This document shows, piece after piece, positions 1 to 5,704 of a stretch of 8,363 bases of DNA. Each line of letters begins with the position of its first letter. Positions within the stretch are counted from its first letter, which is position 1. The notes under the pieces are model-generated. The model worked only from the letters and a program-made list of their open reading frames with translations. It did not search any database and was not told the origin of the DNA. The stretch is from DASPOF01 sp035626155. Lineage in GTDB: Bacteria > Desulfobacterota > Binatia > Binatales > Binataceae. A program made the position numbers and the translations under genes. Where the stretch lies: assembly GCA_035626155.1 (NCBI GenBank), contig DASPOF010000135.1:1-8363 (forward strand), read 5' to 3'.

Positions 1-550
1 CCTGCACGAAGCTCTCGGGACTCAGCGCCGCCATCCAAATCGGTGGGTGAGGCTTCTGCAGCGGCTTCGGGCGCACCTGCACATCTTCGAACTTGAAGTG
101 GACGCCTTTGAAATTGACCCGTTCCTGCGTCCAGGCTTGCAGGATCACCTCGACCGATTCGTTGAAGATGCCGCGCGATTGCTCCTGCGGGACGCCGTAA
201 CCGCGAAACTCATGCGGCTGATAGCCGCGGCCGATGCCGAGATCGACCCGCCCGCCGCTCATCAGATCCAGCAGCGCATATTCCTCCGCGACCCGGATTG
301 GGTTGTGAAACGGCAGCACCACGATTCCCGTCCCGAGACGGATTCGTTTGGTCGTCTTGGCCAGCGCCGCCAGCATCAGCGCGCTCGACACGCAGTAGCC
401 ATACTCGGAAAAGTGATGTTCGGCCGGCCAGACCGAATCGAAGCCGAGATCCTCGGCCGCCTGCAAAATCGCCATCTGCTCTTCCACGATTTGCCGTTCC
501 GTCTTGCCCGCCGGATTTTCGAGCAGATGCAACATTCCGAATTGCAGCAT
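1..550 (-). CDS. Luciferase-like flavin/F420-dependent oxidoreductase (5' part, runs off the window)
   Basis: I translated this by hand from the ATG at 550-548. The frame stays open for 183 codons to the window edge, so the C-terminal half is missing. The product starts MLQFGMLHLLENPAGK and has hallmarks of the bacterial luciferase-like monooxygenase family (PF00296): a short first beta strand (QFGMLHLL), FDSVWPAEHHF near residues 41-51, IRLGTGIVVLPFHNP at about 75-90, and LMSGGRVDLGIGRGYQPHEF, followed by a PPIWMAAL strand. Such TIM-barrel enzymes use FMNH2 or F420 to oxidise small organic substrates; the substrate and cofactor cannot be read from this fragment. The start is fixed by an excellent Shine-Dalgarno. 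The gene is downstream of the methyltransferase on the same strand but has its own promoter-like module at 660-714, giving a leader of about 110 nt. Confidence 0.93.
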   Translation of the reverse strand, partial: MLQFGMLHLLENPAGKTERQIVEEQMAILQAAEDLGFDSVWPAEHHFSEYGYCVSSALMLAALAKTTKRIRLGTGIVVLPFHNPIRVAEEYALLDLMSGGRVDLGIGRGYQPHEFRGYGVPQEQSRGIFNESVEVILQAWTQERVNFKGVHFKFEDVQVRPKPLQKPHPPIWMAALSPESFVQ

Positions 551-553
551 CGG

Positions 554-562
554 TCACCTCCT
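554..562 (-). promoter_or_regulatory. Strong ribosome binding site of the luciferase-like gene
   Basis: On the minus strand this reads AGGAGGTGA, a perfect complement to the 16S rRNA 3' end, with CCG between it and the ATG at 550. It decides the start codon of the downstream gene. No other gene in the window has an equally perfect site. Confidence 0.9.
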
Positions 563-641
563 GTTCAGAGACCTGCGTCCACCGCCTGCGCGCGATCTTT
601 CATTCGTTGGCCGGCCAGCGCTTCGACCGGAATTGTATGAG

Positions 642-653
642 CGGGAATTTCCG
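642..653 (-). repeat. Leader box copy 1, shared with the methyltransferase leader
   Basis: The minus strand reads CGGAAATTCCCG, six bases downstream of promoter module copy 1. The same box, with one extra A, lies at 1517-1529 immediately before the methyltransferase ATG. Both contain a short GGAA/TTCC inverted repeat. Here no start codon follows; the corresponding bases are CTCATACA. Confidence 0.5.
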
Positions 654-659
654 TTCTCC

Positions 660-714
660 GCCACGCCGCTTATAGGCGCGGTGCCGCGCGTAGCGCAAGG
701 CAGGCGGCCCGTTT
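660..714 (-). promoter_or_regulatory. Repeated promoter module, copy 1 (upstream of the luciferase-like gene)
   Basis: This 55-bp block matches 1544-1598 at 48 of 55 positions by hand alignment. On the minus strand it has a -35-like TTGCGC (698-693), an 18-nt spacer and a -10-like TATAAG (674-669), five of six bases to TATAAT. The 15 bases from TATAAG onward (TATAAGCGGCGTGGC) and the -35 flank (CCTGCCTTGCGC) are identical between copies. The spacer of this copy contains GCGCGG-CA-CCGCGC, a perfect inverted repeat. Transcription would start near 662, leaving about 110 nt of leader. It begins 26 bases after the methyltransferase stop. A dispersed genomic repeat with promoter-like content is the alternative. 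Confidence 0.6.
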
Positions 715-739
715 CATGCTATCGGCGGAGTAAGTTTGC

Positions 740-1516
740 CTATCTCGGTTTGCGGGCGAGGAACGCGTAGCCGTAGACCTCGAACAGGCGGGCGTTGCTC
801 TCCCCGGCCGAGCCACCGAAGGCGTCAACGGGCGGCCCTATCTCGACATCGACGAAACCGCACTCTTCCAGCATCCGCCGCCAGCCTGCGCACGGCAGGC
901 CGCCGGCGATTCAGCCGCACCAGAGGTCGATATTGCGGACCGCCGATTCCGGCACCGCCTTGCCGTTGGCGATGTCGGCGAACTGGAGGCGTCCTCCCGG
1001 GCGCAGCACGCGCATGACCTCGCCGAAGACGGCGCGCTTGTCCGCGCACAGGTTGATCGCGCCGTTGCTGATCACGACGTCCGCCCAGCCGGATTCAACC
1101 GGAAGCTGCTCGATAATGCCCTGGCGAAATTCCAGATTCCGCAGGCCCATCGCCGCGGCGGCTGTCCGGGACCGCCTGAGCATTTCCTCGGTCATATCGA
1201 CGCCGACCACCCAACCGCCGGCTCCCACCTGTTCGGCGGCGACGAAGCAGTCGAATCCGCCACCCGAGCCGAGATCGACGACGCGTTCTCCCGGCCTCAA
1301 CGCGCCGACGGAAAACGGGTTAGCGACGCCGGCGAACGCTTCGATTGCGCTGTCCGGCATTCCGGCGATGAGTCCTTCGTCATAGCCCAGGCGCCGAGCC
1401 AACGGCCGTCCGGTATGAAAATGGAAGCTGCCATGCGGGTGGAGCGCGACCTCGCGATACTTGGCCTTGACTTCCTCGCGCAGCGCGATCGGGTCAACTG
1501 GGAAATCACCACTCAT
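740..1516 (-). CDS. ArsM-like SAM-dependent methyltransferase, predicted selenoprotein (Sec at residue 202)
   Basis: Class I SAM methyltransferase of 258 residues, read through an in-frame UGA at 911-913. SAM-binding motif I is DLGSGGGFDCF (81-91), then GVDMTEEML (105-113), SNGAINLCADK (150-160) and LRPGGRLQFADI (171-182); this arrangement is typical of arsenite methyltransferases. The N-terminus has PHGSFHFHTGRPLARRLGY (27-45). After LWCG (198-201) comes UGA, then IAGGLPCAGW; in the ArsM superfamily this position is the conserved Cys of a Cys-Ile-Ala-Gly-Ala-Leu type motif. The frame continues to FEVYGYAFLARKPR and a TAG at 742-740. The cysteine of the ArsM Asn-Cys-Val motif is Gly152 here, so the substrate may not be arsenite. 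I chose the ATG at 1516; a longer TTG start at 1582 would lie in the promoter. The ribosome site is weak (GGAAAA). Alternatives are a nonsense mutation or sequencing error, but the downstream hairpin and conserved tail argue for Sec. Confidence 0.85.
877..907 (-). promoter_or_regulatory. Predicted bacterial SECIS stem-loop
   Basis: In the mRNA, three nucleotides after the UGA, the arm GCCGGCGGCCTGC (907-895) pairs with GCAGGCTGGCGGC (889-877) across the loop CGTGC (894-890). I count 12 pairs in 13 positions, one a G-U wobble, with a single G-G mismatch at the fifth pair. The loop starts 16 nt from the UGA and has G as its second base. From memory, bacterial SECIS rules ask for an apical loop roughly 16-37 nt from the UGA with a G in the first two loop positions, which this meets. 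The element lies within the coding sequence and would recruit SelB with Sec-tRNA. GC-rich coding sequence can form chance hairpins, but rarely this long and this well placed. Confidence 0.75.
911..913 (-). other. In-frame UGA predicted to encode selenocysteine
   Basis: Codon 202 of the methyltransferase is TGA, a single base from the Cys codon TGC. It sits between LWCG and IAGGLP, where related methyltransferases carry a conserved metalloid-ligand cysteine. Both sides of the codon are in the same frame and both fit the family. No gene for Sec insertion (selA, selB, selC, selD) is present in this window. Confidence 0.8.
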
Positions 1517-1529
1517 CGGGAATTTTCCG
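1517..1529 (-). repeat. Leader box copy 2, next to the methyltransferase start
   Basis: The minus strand reads CGGAAAATTCCCG directly before the ATG at 1516. It repeats the box at 642-653 with one inserted A. It holds the only purine-rich stretch (GGAAAA) that could serve as a ribosome site, about 8 nt from the start codon. It could also be an operator, given its GGAA-AA-TTCC dyad. Confidence 0.5.
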
Positions 1530-1543
1530 AATTTACGGTTTGA

Positions 1544-1598
1544 GCCACGCCGCTTATAGGCGCACTGCCGCGCATTGCGCAAGGCAGGTGAACCGTTT
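1544..1598 (-). promoter_or_regulatory. Repeated promoter module, copy 2 (upstream of the selenoprotein methyltransferase)
   Basis: Second copy of the block at 660-714. On the minus strand the -35-like TTGCGC is at 1582-1577, the spacer is 18 nt and the -10-like TATAAG is at 1558-1553. Transcription would begin near 1546, giving a leader of about 30 nt to the ATG at 1516. The differences from copy 1 lie mainly inside the spacer and upstream of the -35, while both boxes and the bases after the -10 are unchanged. That pattern favours a functional promoter over a neutral repeat. Confidence 0.65.
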
Positions 1599-1744
1599 TC
1601 CCGGCCGAGCTTGCCGTCTGCGGACGAAGCAGCCGGTTATATCGTTGTGGCACACGGCTTAACTCGGCGGCGGCGTTTGCACGCGGGTCCGGCGGGCATT
1701 ACGCTCGTGGCGCGTGGTCGTGGAAGAGGTTTTCAGTTTCCGTT

Positions 1745-3058
1745 ATGCCATCCGAAATTTCTCCTGCGCCGCCTGAGGCGCAGCCCGTCCAGCCTGCCGA
1801 GAGTGCTCCTCCCGCGCCGGCGGCGCGCGACCGCCTGGGCGCCTTTCGCGCGCTCAACCATCGCAATTACCGGCTCTACTTCGGCGGACAGCTCACATCG
1901 CTTGCGGGCACCTGGATGCAGAGCGCGGCGCAGTCGTGGCTGGTGCTCAAGCTTACGAACTCGCCGATGATGCTCGGCACGGTTTCGTTCGCGCAATTTC
2001 TGCCGGTCCTGATGGTGGGGCTGTTCGCCGGCGTGACCGTCGATCGGCTCGACCGCCGCCGCCTGATCATCACGACGCAGACGATTCTCATGTTGAGCGC
2101 GTTCACGCTGGCAACGCTGACGTGGACGGGCGTGGTGCGCGTCGAGCACGTGATGATGCTGGCGGCGCTCAACGGGACGGTCGCCGCGTTCGACATGCCG
2201 GGCCGGCAATCGTTCGTGGTCGAGATGGTCGGACGCGACGACCTGCCCAACGCGATCGCGCTCAACTCGATGATGGTGAACGGGGCGCGCATGATCGGCC
2301 CCGCGGTGGCGGGCCTGATCATCGCATCGCTCGGCACGGCGACCTGTTTTTTCCTGAACGGCGTGAGCTTTCTCGCGGTGATCTGGAGCCTCACGCAGAT
2401 GGATGTCCCGCGCAGAACGGTATCGTTCCCCGACGCCCATCTTTTCAAGCAGCTCCGCGAGGGCCTCACCTACGTGTGGCGCCATCGCCAACTGCGTCAT
2501 CAGATCGCATTGTCGGCGGTGAACAACGGCTTCGGCGACCGTTACATGGTGCTGATTCCGTTGTTCGCCCGAAATCTCCTGCACGGCGACGCGCGTACCT
2601 ACGGCTTCCTGGTTGCGATCCAGGGCCTCGGCTCGGTGCTGGGCGCAGCCACGCTCGCATCGCGGGTGACCACCCGCGGCATCAGGAACAATCTCATCGC
2701 AGGGCTGTTTCTCACCGCAACGGGGATCCTGACGTTTGCGGTTTCGCGATGGTTCGCGCTCTCGCTGGCGGCGCAGTTGATAATCGGCGCGGGCCTGACC
2801 AACTTCAGGGCTAGCAACAACACGCTCGTGCAGATGTTCGTATCGGACGATCTGCGGGGCAGGGTGATGAGCACCTATCAGCTCTCGACGATGGGGCTCG
2901 GGCCGATCGGCGCGCTCGAGGTCGGCTATCTCGGCTCTCACTGGGGTCCGCGGCAGTCGGTGGCGGTATGCGGGACGATCTCGATGATCTGCGCAATCAC
3001 GCTGCTCACCCAGCTCAAGTCGATTGGAGCCAACCCCACCGAGGCGCAGCGGGAATAA
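1745..3058 (+). CDS. MFS exporter, DHA3/MFS_3 (EntS-like) family
   Basis: An inner-membrane permease of 437 residues, normal for the family, that would expel small molecules by proton antiport. After a Pro/Ala-rich cytoplasmic tail of about 30 residues comes AFRALNHRNYRLYFGGQL (33-50) and GTWMQSAAQSWLV, the typical opening of MFS_3 (PF05977) proteins. A motif A-like loop, GVTVDRLDRRRL, is at 96-107. The family signature DMPGRQSFVVEMV, followed by LPNAIALNS, ARMIGPAVAG, is at about 150-190. Repeated hydrophobic stretches give 10-12 membrane segments. Relatives include enterobactin and macrolide exporters; the substrate here is unknown. The ATG at 1745 has a purine-rich GGAAGAGG at 1722-1729, rather far away (15 nt). 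The gene is divergent from the selenoprotein methyltransferase and convergent with the Tad-like unit; 76 bases separate it from the latter, with no clear terminator. Confidence 0.92.
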   Translation: MPSEISPAPPEAQPVQPAESAPPAPAARDRLGAFRALNHRNYRLYFGGQLTSLAGTWMQSAAQSWLVLKLTNSPMMLGTVSFAQFLPVLMVGLFAGVTVDRLDRRRLIITTQTILMLSAFTLATLTWTGVVRVEHVMMLAALNGTVAAFDMPGRQSFVVEMVGRDDLPNAIALNSMMVNGARMIGPAVAGLIIASLGTATCFFLNGVSFLAVIWSLTQMDVPRRTVSFPDAHLFKQLREGLTYVWRHRQLRHQIALSAVNNGFGDRYMVLIPLFARNLLHGDARTYGFLVAIQGLGSVLGAATLASRVTTRGIRNNLIAGLFLTATGILTFAVSRWFALSLAAQLIIGAGLTNFRASNNTLVQMFVSDDLRGRVMSTYQLSTMGLGPIGALEVGYLGSHWGPRQSVAVCGTISMICAITLLTQLKSIGANPTEAQRE

Positions 3059-3134
3059 CTATCCGGTGAGCGCCCGGGCCGATCCAGACCGAGTAAGCAC
3101 CAACTGGCGGTAGCTATATTTTCCCAGTCCCCGC

Positions 3135-3599
3135 CTATTGTGAGACGGGCATTTGGGAAGTTGCGGTGAGCGGGAACGTTATCGGGCTGAAAGTTATGAT
3201 GTGGCTCGCACTGAAAGATGGCACATTGATTTTATAGTTGTAGGTAATTACCACTTTCGCATCCAGTTGCGATGGTACCGCGGTGTCGGCCGGGAAGCTT
3301 ACCGCAACATTCGAGGTAGTGAGGCTCAATTGCGGCGCCGCGTTGATAGCGGCCTGCTGAACGGCGGACTCCTGGGCTGCGATCGTCGAGGCGGAACCGG
3401 TGCCTTCGCCGTGCACGATTGCGTATCGCACCGCAACGCGCGCCGCGGAACAGATCGTATTATAGGCGAGCACCGCCGATGCGAGCTGCGTGACGGCAAA
3501 GGTGGCAAGCAGGAAGACGCTAATCACTAGTGCGAACTCTGCTGCCGCCTGGCCGGCCTGAGAGCGCCACTTCTGAATGCCGCGTGCCGCGGTTGTCAT
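3135..3599 (-). CDS. TadE-like pseudopilin (second of the pair)
   Basis: A 154-residue protein with a short basic leader, then AGQAAAEFALVISVFLLATFAV as the single membrane helix (about 15-37). Gly16-Gln17 followed by Glu21 matches the prepilin peptidase pattern of Tad pseudopilins (cleavage after Gly, Glu at +5). The rest is a periplasmic or extracellular domain rich in Ala, Ser and Thr, with SAARVAVRYAIVHGEG after the helix as in other TadE proteins. Its ATG overlaps the TGA of the preceding gene by ATGA (3599-3596), so translation is coupled. The stop is TAG at 3137-3135. It probably acts with the neighbouring TadE- and TadG-like proteins in pilus or surface-protein assembly. Sequence divergence from the other TadE copy is high. 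Confidence 0.85.
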   Translation of the reverse strand: MTTAARGIQKWRSQAGQAAAEFALVISVFLLATFAVTQLASAVLAYNTICSAARVAVRYAIVHGEGTGSASTIAAQESAVQQAAINAAPQLSLTTSNVAVSFPADTAVPSQLDAKVVITYNYKINVPSFSASHIITFSPITFPLTATSQMPVSQ

Positions 3600-4045
3600 T
3601 GCTGGATCGGCATGATGGCCGTGCTGGTCATGGTGGTAGAGGATGCAACTCCCGGAATACTCGCGATCGTCTTGAAGGTGGCCGAAGCGGTGACCGTTAC
3701 GAACGTTGCCCCCGGATTGTCAGAGCAGGGGTAAGTCGCGGAACAGACCGGGACGTTCGACCCGCTTATGCAGGTGCACTGGCTTACCGTCGGAGTCCCT
3801 GTGAGCGTGATGTTTGAAGCATCGTTGGTGACGGCATTCTGGATCCCCGTAGCGTTTGCCGCTGTCACGCGGCTCTGCGAGCCGTATTGCGCGCCTGCCC
3901 GGACGGCATTATTCAGCGCCGTACTGACGTAGAAAATGCGTGCAAAATCTGCCGCGGCGAGCAGCAGCAGCACCAGCACGGGCGCTACCAGCGCGACCTC
4001 GACCGTGCTCTGACCGCGTTGGTGATGAGAATGGTTACGAATCAT
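3596..4045 (-). CDS. TadE-like pseudopilin (first of the pair)
   Basis: A 149-residue protein starting MIRNHSHHQRGQSTVEVALV. The membrane helix follows directly (VEVALVAPVLVLLLLAAADF). Gly11-Gln12 with Glu16 at +5 is the expected processing site for a Tad prepilin peptidase. The segment ALNNAVRAGAQYGSQ after the helix is a strong TadE hallmark. The globular part has four cysteines close together (QCTCIS, PVCSATYPCSD), which could form disulfides outside the cytoplasm. It lies 21 nt after the TadG-like gene and overlaps the next gene by four bases. No good Shine-Dalgarno is visible; the short gap holds a GC-rich inverted repeat (CGCGGAGCCGCG), so coupling to upstream translation is likely. Confidence 0.88.
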   Translation of the reverse strand: MIRNHSHHQRGQSTVEVALVAPVLVLLLLAAADFARIFYVSTALNNAVRAGAQYGSQSRVTAANATGIQNAVTNDASNITLTGTPTVSQCTCISGSNVPVCSATYPCSDNPGATFVTVTASATFKTIASIPGVASSTTMTSTAIMPIQQ

Positions 4046-4066
4046 CAGAGTGTCGCGGCTCCGCGG

Positions 4067-5704
4067 TTATTGATAGATCGTGTCCGACGAAATCGGCGAC
4101 TTGCCTCCCAGGGAACTATAATCGCTGCAAACGCTTATGGTTGAAGTACCAGTGAATGTGATCGTGTCGGCAATGATGTCGGTATAGCCACCGGTTCCGC
4201 CGGAGGGATTGCAGGCGGCAGAACTGGAAGTGCCCGTGTAAGTGAGCGATGAGTTCGGAAAATACAGGACGCCCTCGTATGTGCTGCTTGACGTGCCGGT
4301 GACGGTCGTACCGGTTCCCGTATTGCGGTCGAAGAACAGGATTCCGGCCATCGAGCCCGAAGTGGGCGCGCTCAAGCTGGCCGTGACCGTGCCGGTTATA
4401 TCGATCGGTGCGTATGCATAGCTCCCGCAGGTGGTGTTGTAAAAGCTCACTCCGCTGCCGGTCATCGTGGACGTGCCTGTGTTTACCAGCCCATTGCCCC
4501 CGATAATATATTCGCCGGGATTAAACGTCACTTTGGTGGTCCCGGTTATATCGATGCCGCCGCAATAGACGCCAGGGCTGAGCGTTACGTTGCCGGTTCC
4601 AGTCAGCAGGACCGGACCATCGAACGTGTAGTTACCCGCGGCCATCGTCACATTGGTGGTTCCTACAATCTTGAGGCTGTACGAGCCTCCGCTCGCCATC
4701 TGGTACTGGCCCGGGTTCAAGTTTACCGACCCCGTTCCATTCAACACGATGCCGCCGCCATAGTTGCCGGCCGCGAAGGTTACGCCGTTATTGAAGGTTC
4801 CGGTAATAGATATCCCGTCCGTGCCGTCGCAACCGTAAGTCATGCCGGACAACGGCGGTTTCGACGGATTCGACGGTGATGTCGGATAAATGCCTGCAGG
4901 AATGTTCACCGCCGACGATGAGGTCCCGGTATATCCCTCGCAATACGATTGGTTGGTTGCCAATAAACTCGGAGCAGAGAAAGTCGGCGCCGCAAGCGAT
5001 GCGAGCGGGTCCGGAGCAGGGGCGATGTTCGTCACCGGTGTGGGATTCCACGTAATCGTCCCCGTGGAACCGTAGCCATTTCCGGCGACGCCTACGCCGG
5101 TCGTGGTAATTGTTGCGGTCCCGGTAACATTGAGACCGGTCGAGCTGCTGGAATCGACGAGCATCCCGCACGACATGTTGATATTGAGCGTGCCCGTCAG
5201 GCCCACCGCGGAACTCTTGGTCGGGTCGAGCGCGTACACGCATCCCGACGAGTTCACGCCCCCGGCGATCGCCTGGGTGCTTACGTTCATGGTGCTGTAG
5301 CCGAGCGCTCTCAGGAAATAAGTCGGCACCGCCTGGGAGACGTTCACCTGGACGCACTGTTGGCTCGATGCGCCCGGGCAACTCACCTTGGTGGCGGTGA
5401 CTGTTATGCCATTTTGCGAGTTCTGGAACCCGTCGAGCTTGGCGACATCCTGCGCCGCGGTCGCATACCCGGCGGCGACGCTTGACGAGCCCAGGAGCGC
5501 GCCAGCTCCGGCGATCGCTGCGGCATCGGCAGCGCTCTGCATGCGGCGGCGGGTGGCGTAAAACATGCCGATGTCCACCGCGAGCGCCGCGAAGCCGATC
5601 AGCACGACGATCGATGCCGTCGCAAGAACGACCGCCTGTCCGGAGCGGAAGCGGCGAGAGGTGCTGATTTTCGTCGTCCGCAAGGTGCGTCTCAGCGCTT
5701 GCAT
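4067..5704 (-). CDS. TadG-like protein with repetitive beta-strand C-terminal region
   Basis: A 545-residue protein. The N-terminus is TadG-like: basic leader, Ser-Gly-Gln (21-23), one membrane helix (about 24-46), then VDIGMFYATRRRMQSAADAAAIAGA (about 43-67), the signature of TadG/DUF2134 proteins. From about residue 165 to the end it is low in charge and rich in Gly, Thr and Ser. It carries repeats of the form GT-x-x-V-x-h-x-x-G-x-Y; the GT pairs fall near residues 260, 302, 323, 348, 369 and 388, each followed 11-13 residues later by Tyr, with further Thr-Gly-Thr motifs beyond. This predicts an extended beta-solenoid-like exported domain. Cysteines are scattered through it. The ATG at 5704 has a good ribosome site; a GTG at 5725 would add seven residues but has no visible site. 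It heads a three-gene unit with two TadE-like genes. No Tad ATPase, platform or peptidase gene is nearby. Confidence 0.85.
   Translation of the reverse strand: MQALRRTLRTTKISTSRRFRSGQAVVLATASIVVLIGFAALAVDIGMFYATRRRMQSAADAAAIAGAGALLGSSSVAAGYATAAQDVAKLDGFQNSQNGITVTATKVSCPGASSQQCVQVNVSQAVPTYFLRALGYSTMNVSTQAIAGGVNSSGCVYALDPTKSSAVGLTGTLNINMSCGMLVDSSSSTGLNVTGTATITTTGVGVAGNGYGSTGTITWNPTPVTNIAPAPDPLASLAAPTFSAPSLLATNQSYCEGYTGTSSSAVNIPAGIYPTSPSNPSKPPLSGMTYGCDGTDGISITGTFNNGVTFAAGNYGGGIVLNGTGSVNLNPGQYQMASGGSYSLKIVGTTNVTMAAGNYTFDGPVLLTGTGNVTLSPGVYCGGIDITGTTKVTFNPGEYIIGGNGLVNTGTSTMTGSGVSFYNTTCGSYAYAPIDITGTVTASLSAPTSGSMAGILFFDRNTGTGTTVTGTSSSTYEGVLYFPNSSLTYTGTSSSAACNPSGGTGGYTDIIADTITFTGTSTISVCSDYSSLGGKSPISSDTIYQ
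4508..4930 (-). repeat. Six GT...GxY beta-strand repeats in the TadG-like protein
   Basis: The encoded units are TGTSSSAVNIPAGIY, TGTFNNGVTFAAGNY, NGTGSVNLNPGQY, VGTTNVTMAAGNY, TGTGNVTLSPGVY and TGTTKVTFNPGEY. From the second unit on, the GT pairs are 19-25 residues apart. At DNA level, CCGGTTATATCGAT appears twice on the plus strand (near 4391 and 4543), encoding Ile-Asp-Ile-Thr-Gly. The repeats are divergent in DNA, so this is an old array under protein-level constraint and not a recent tandem expansion. Confidence 0.7.

Noticed and set aside
911..913. UGA as a nonsense mutation (pseudogene)
   Set aside because: The stop hits exactly the family's conserved Cys column, a SECIS-like hairpin follows it, and no other stop or frameshift exists in the remaining 56 codons. 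It remains the main alternative.
795..1385. Plus-strand open frame of 196 codons
   Set aside because: It is antisense to the methyltransferase, with low-complexity Ser/Thr/Pro/Arg composition.
911..1582. A 223-residue methyltransferase starting at 1582 and ending at the UGA
   Set aside because: The TTG start at 1582 lies in the -35 box of the promoter module, and ending at the UGA would cut off a conserved C-terminus that continues in frame.
1649..1666. Sigma54-type promoter (TGGCAC element)
   Set aside because: TGGCAC is present, but the required TTGC-type -12 element at the right spacing reads TTAA.
1733..2941. Long minus-strand open frame of 402 codons
   Set aside because: It is antisense to the clear MFS gene, and its product is Arg/His-rich without family features, typical of shadow frames in GC-rich DNA.
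3059..3134. Bidirectional terminator between the MFS and TadE-like genes
   Set aside because: Apart from the short GCCCGGGC palindrome there is no stem-loop followed by a T-run.
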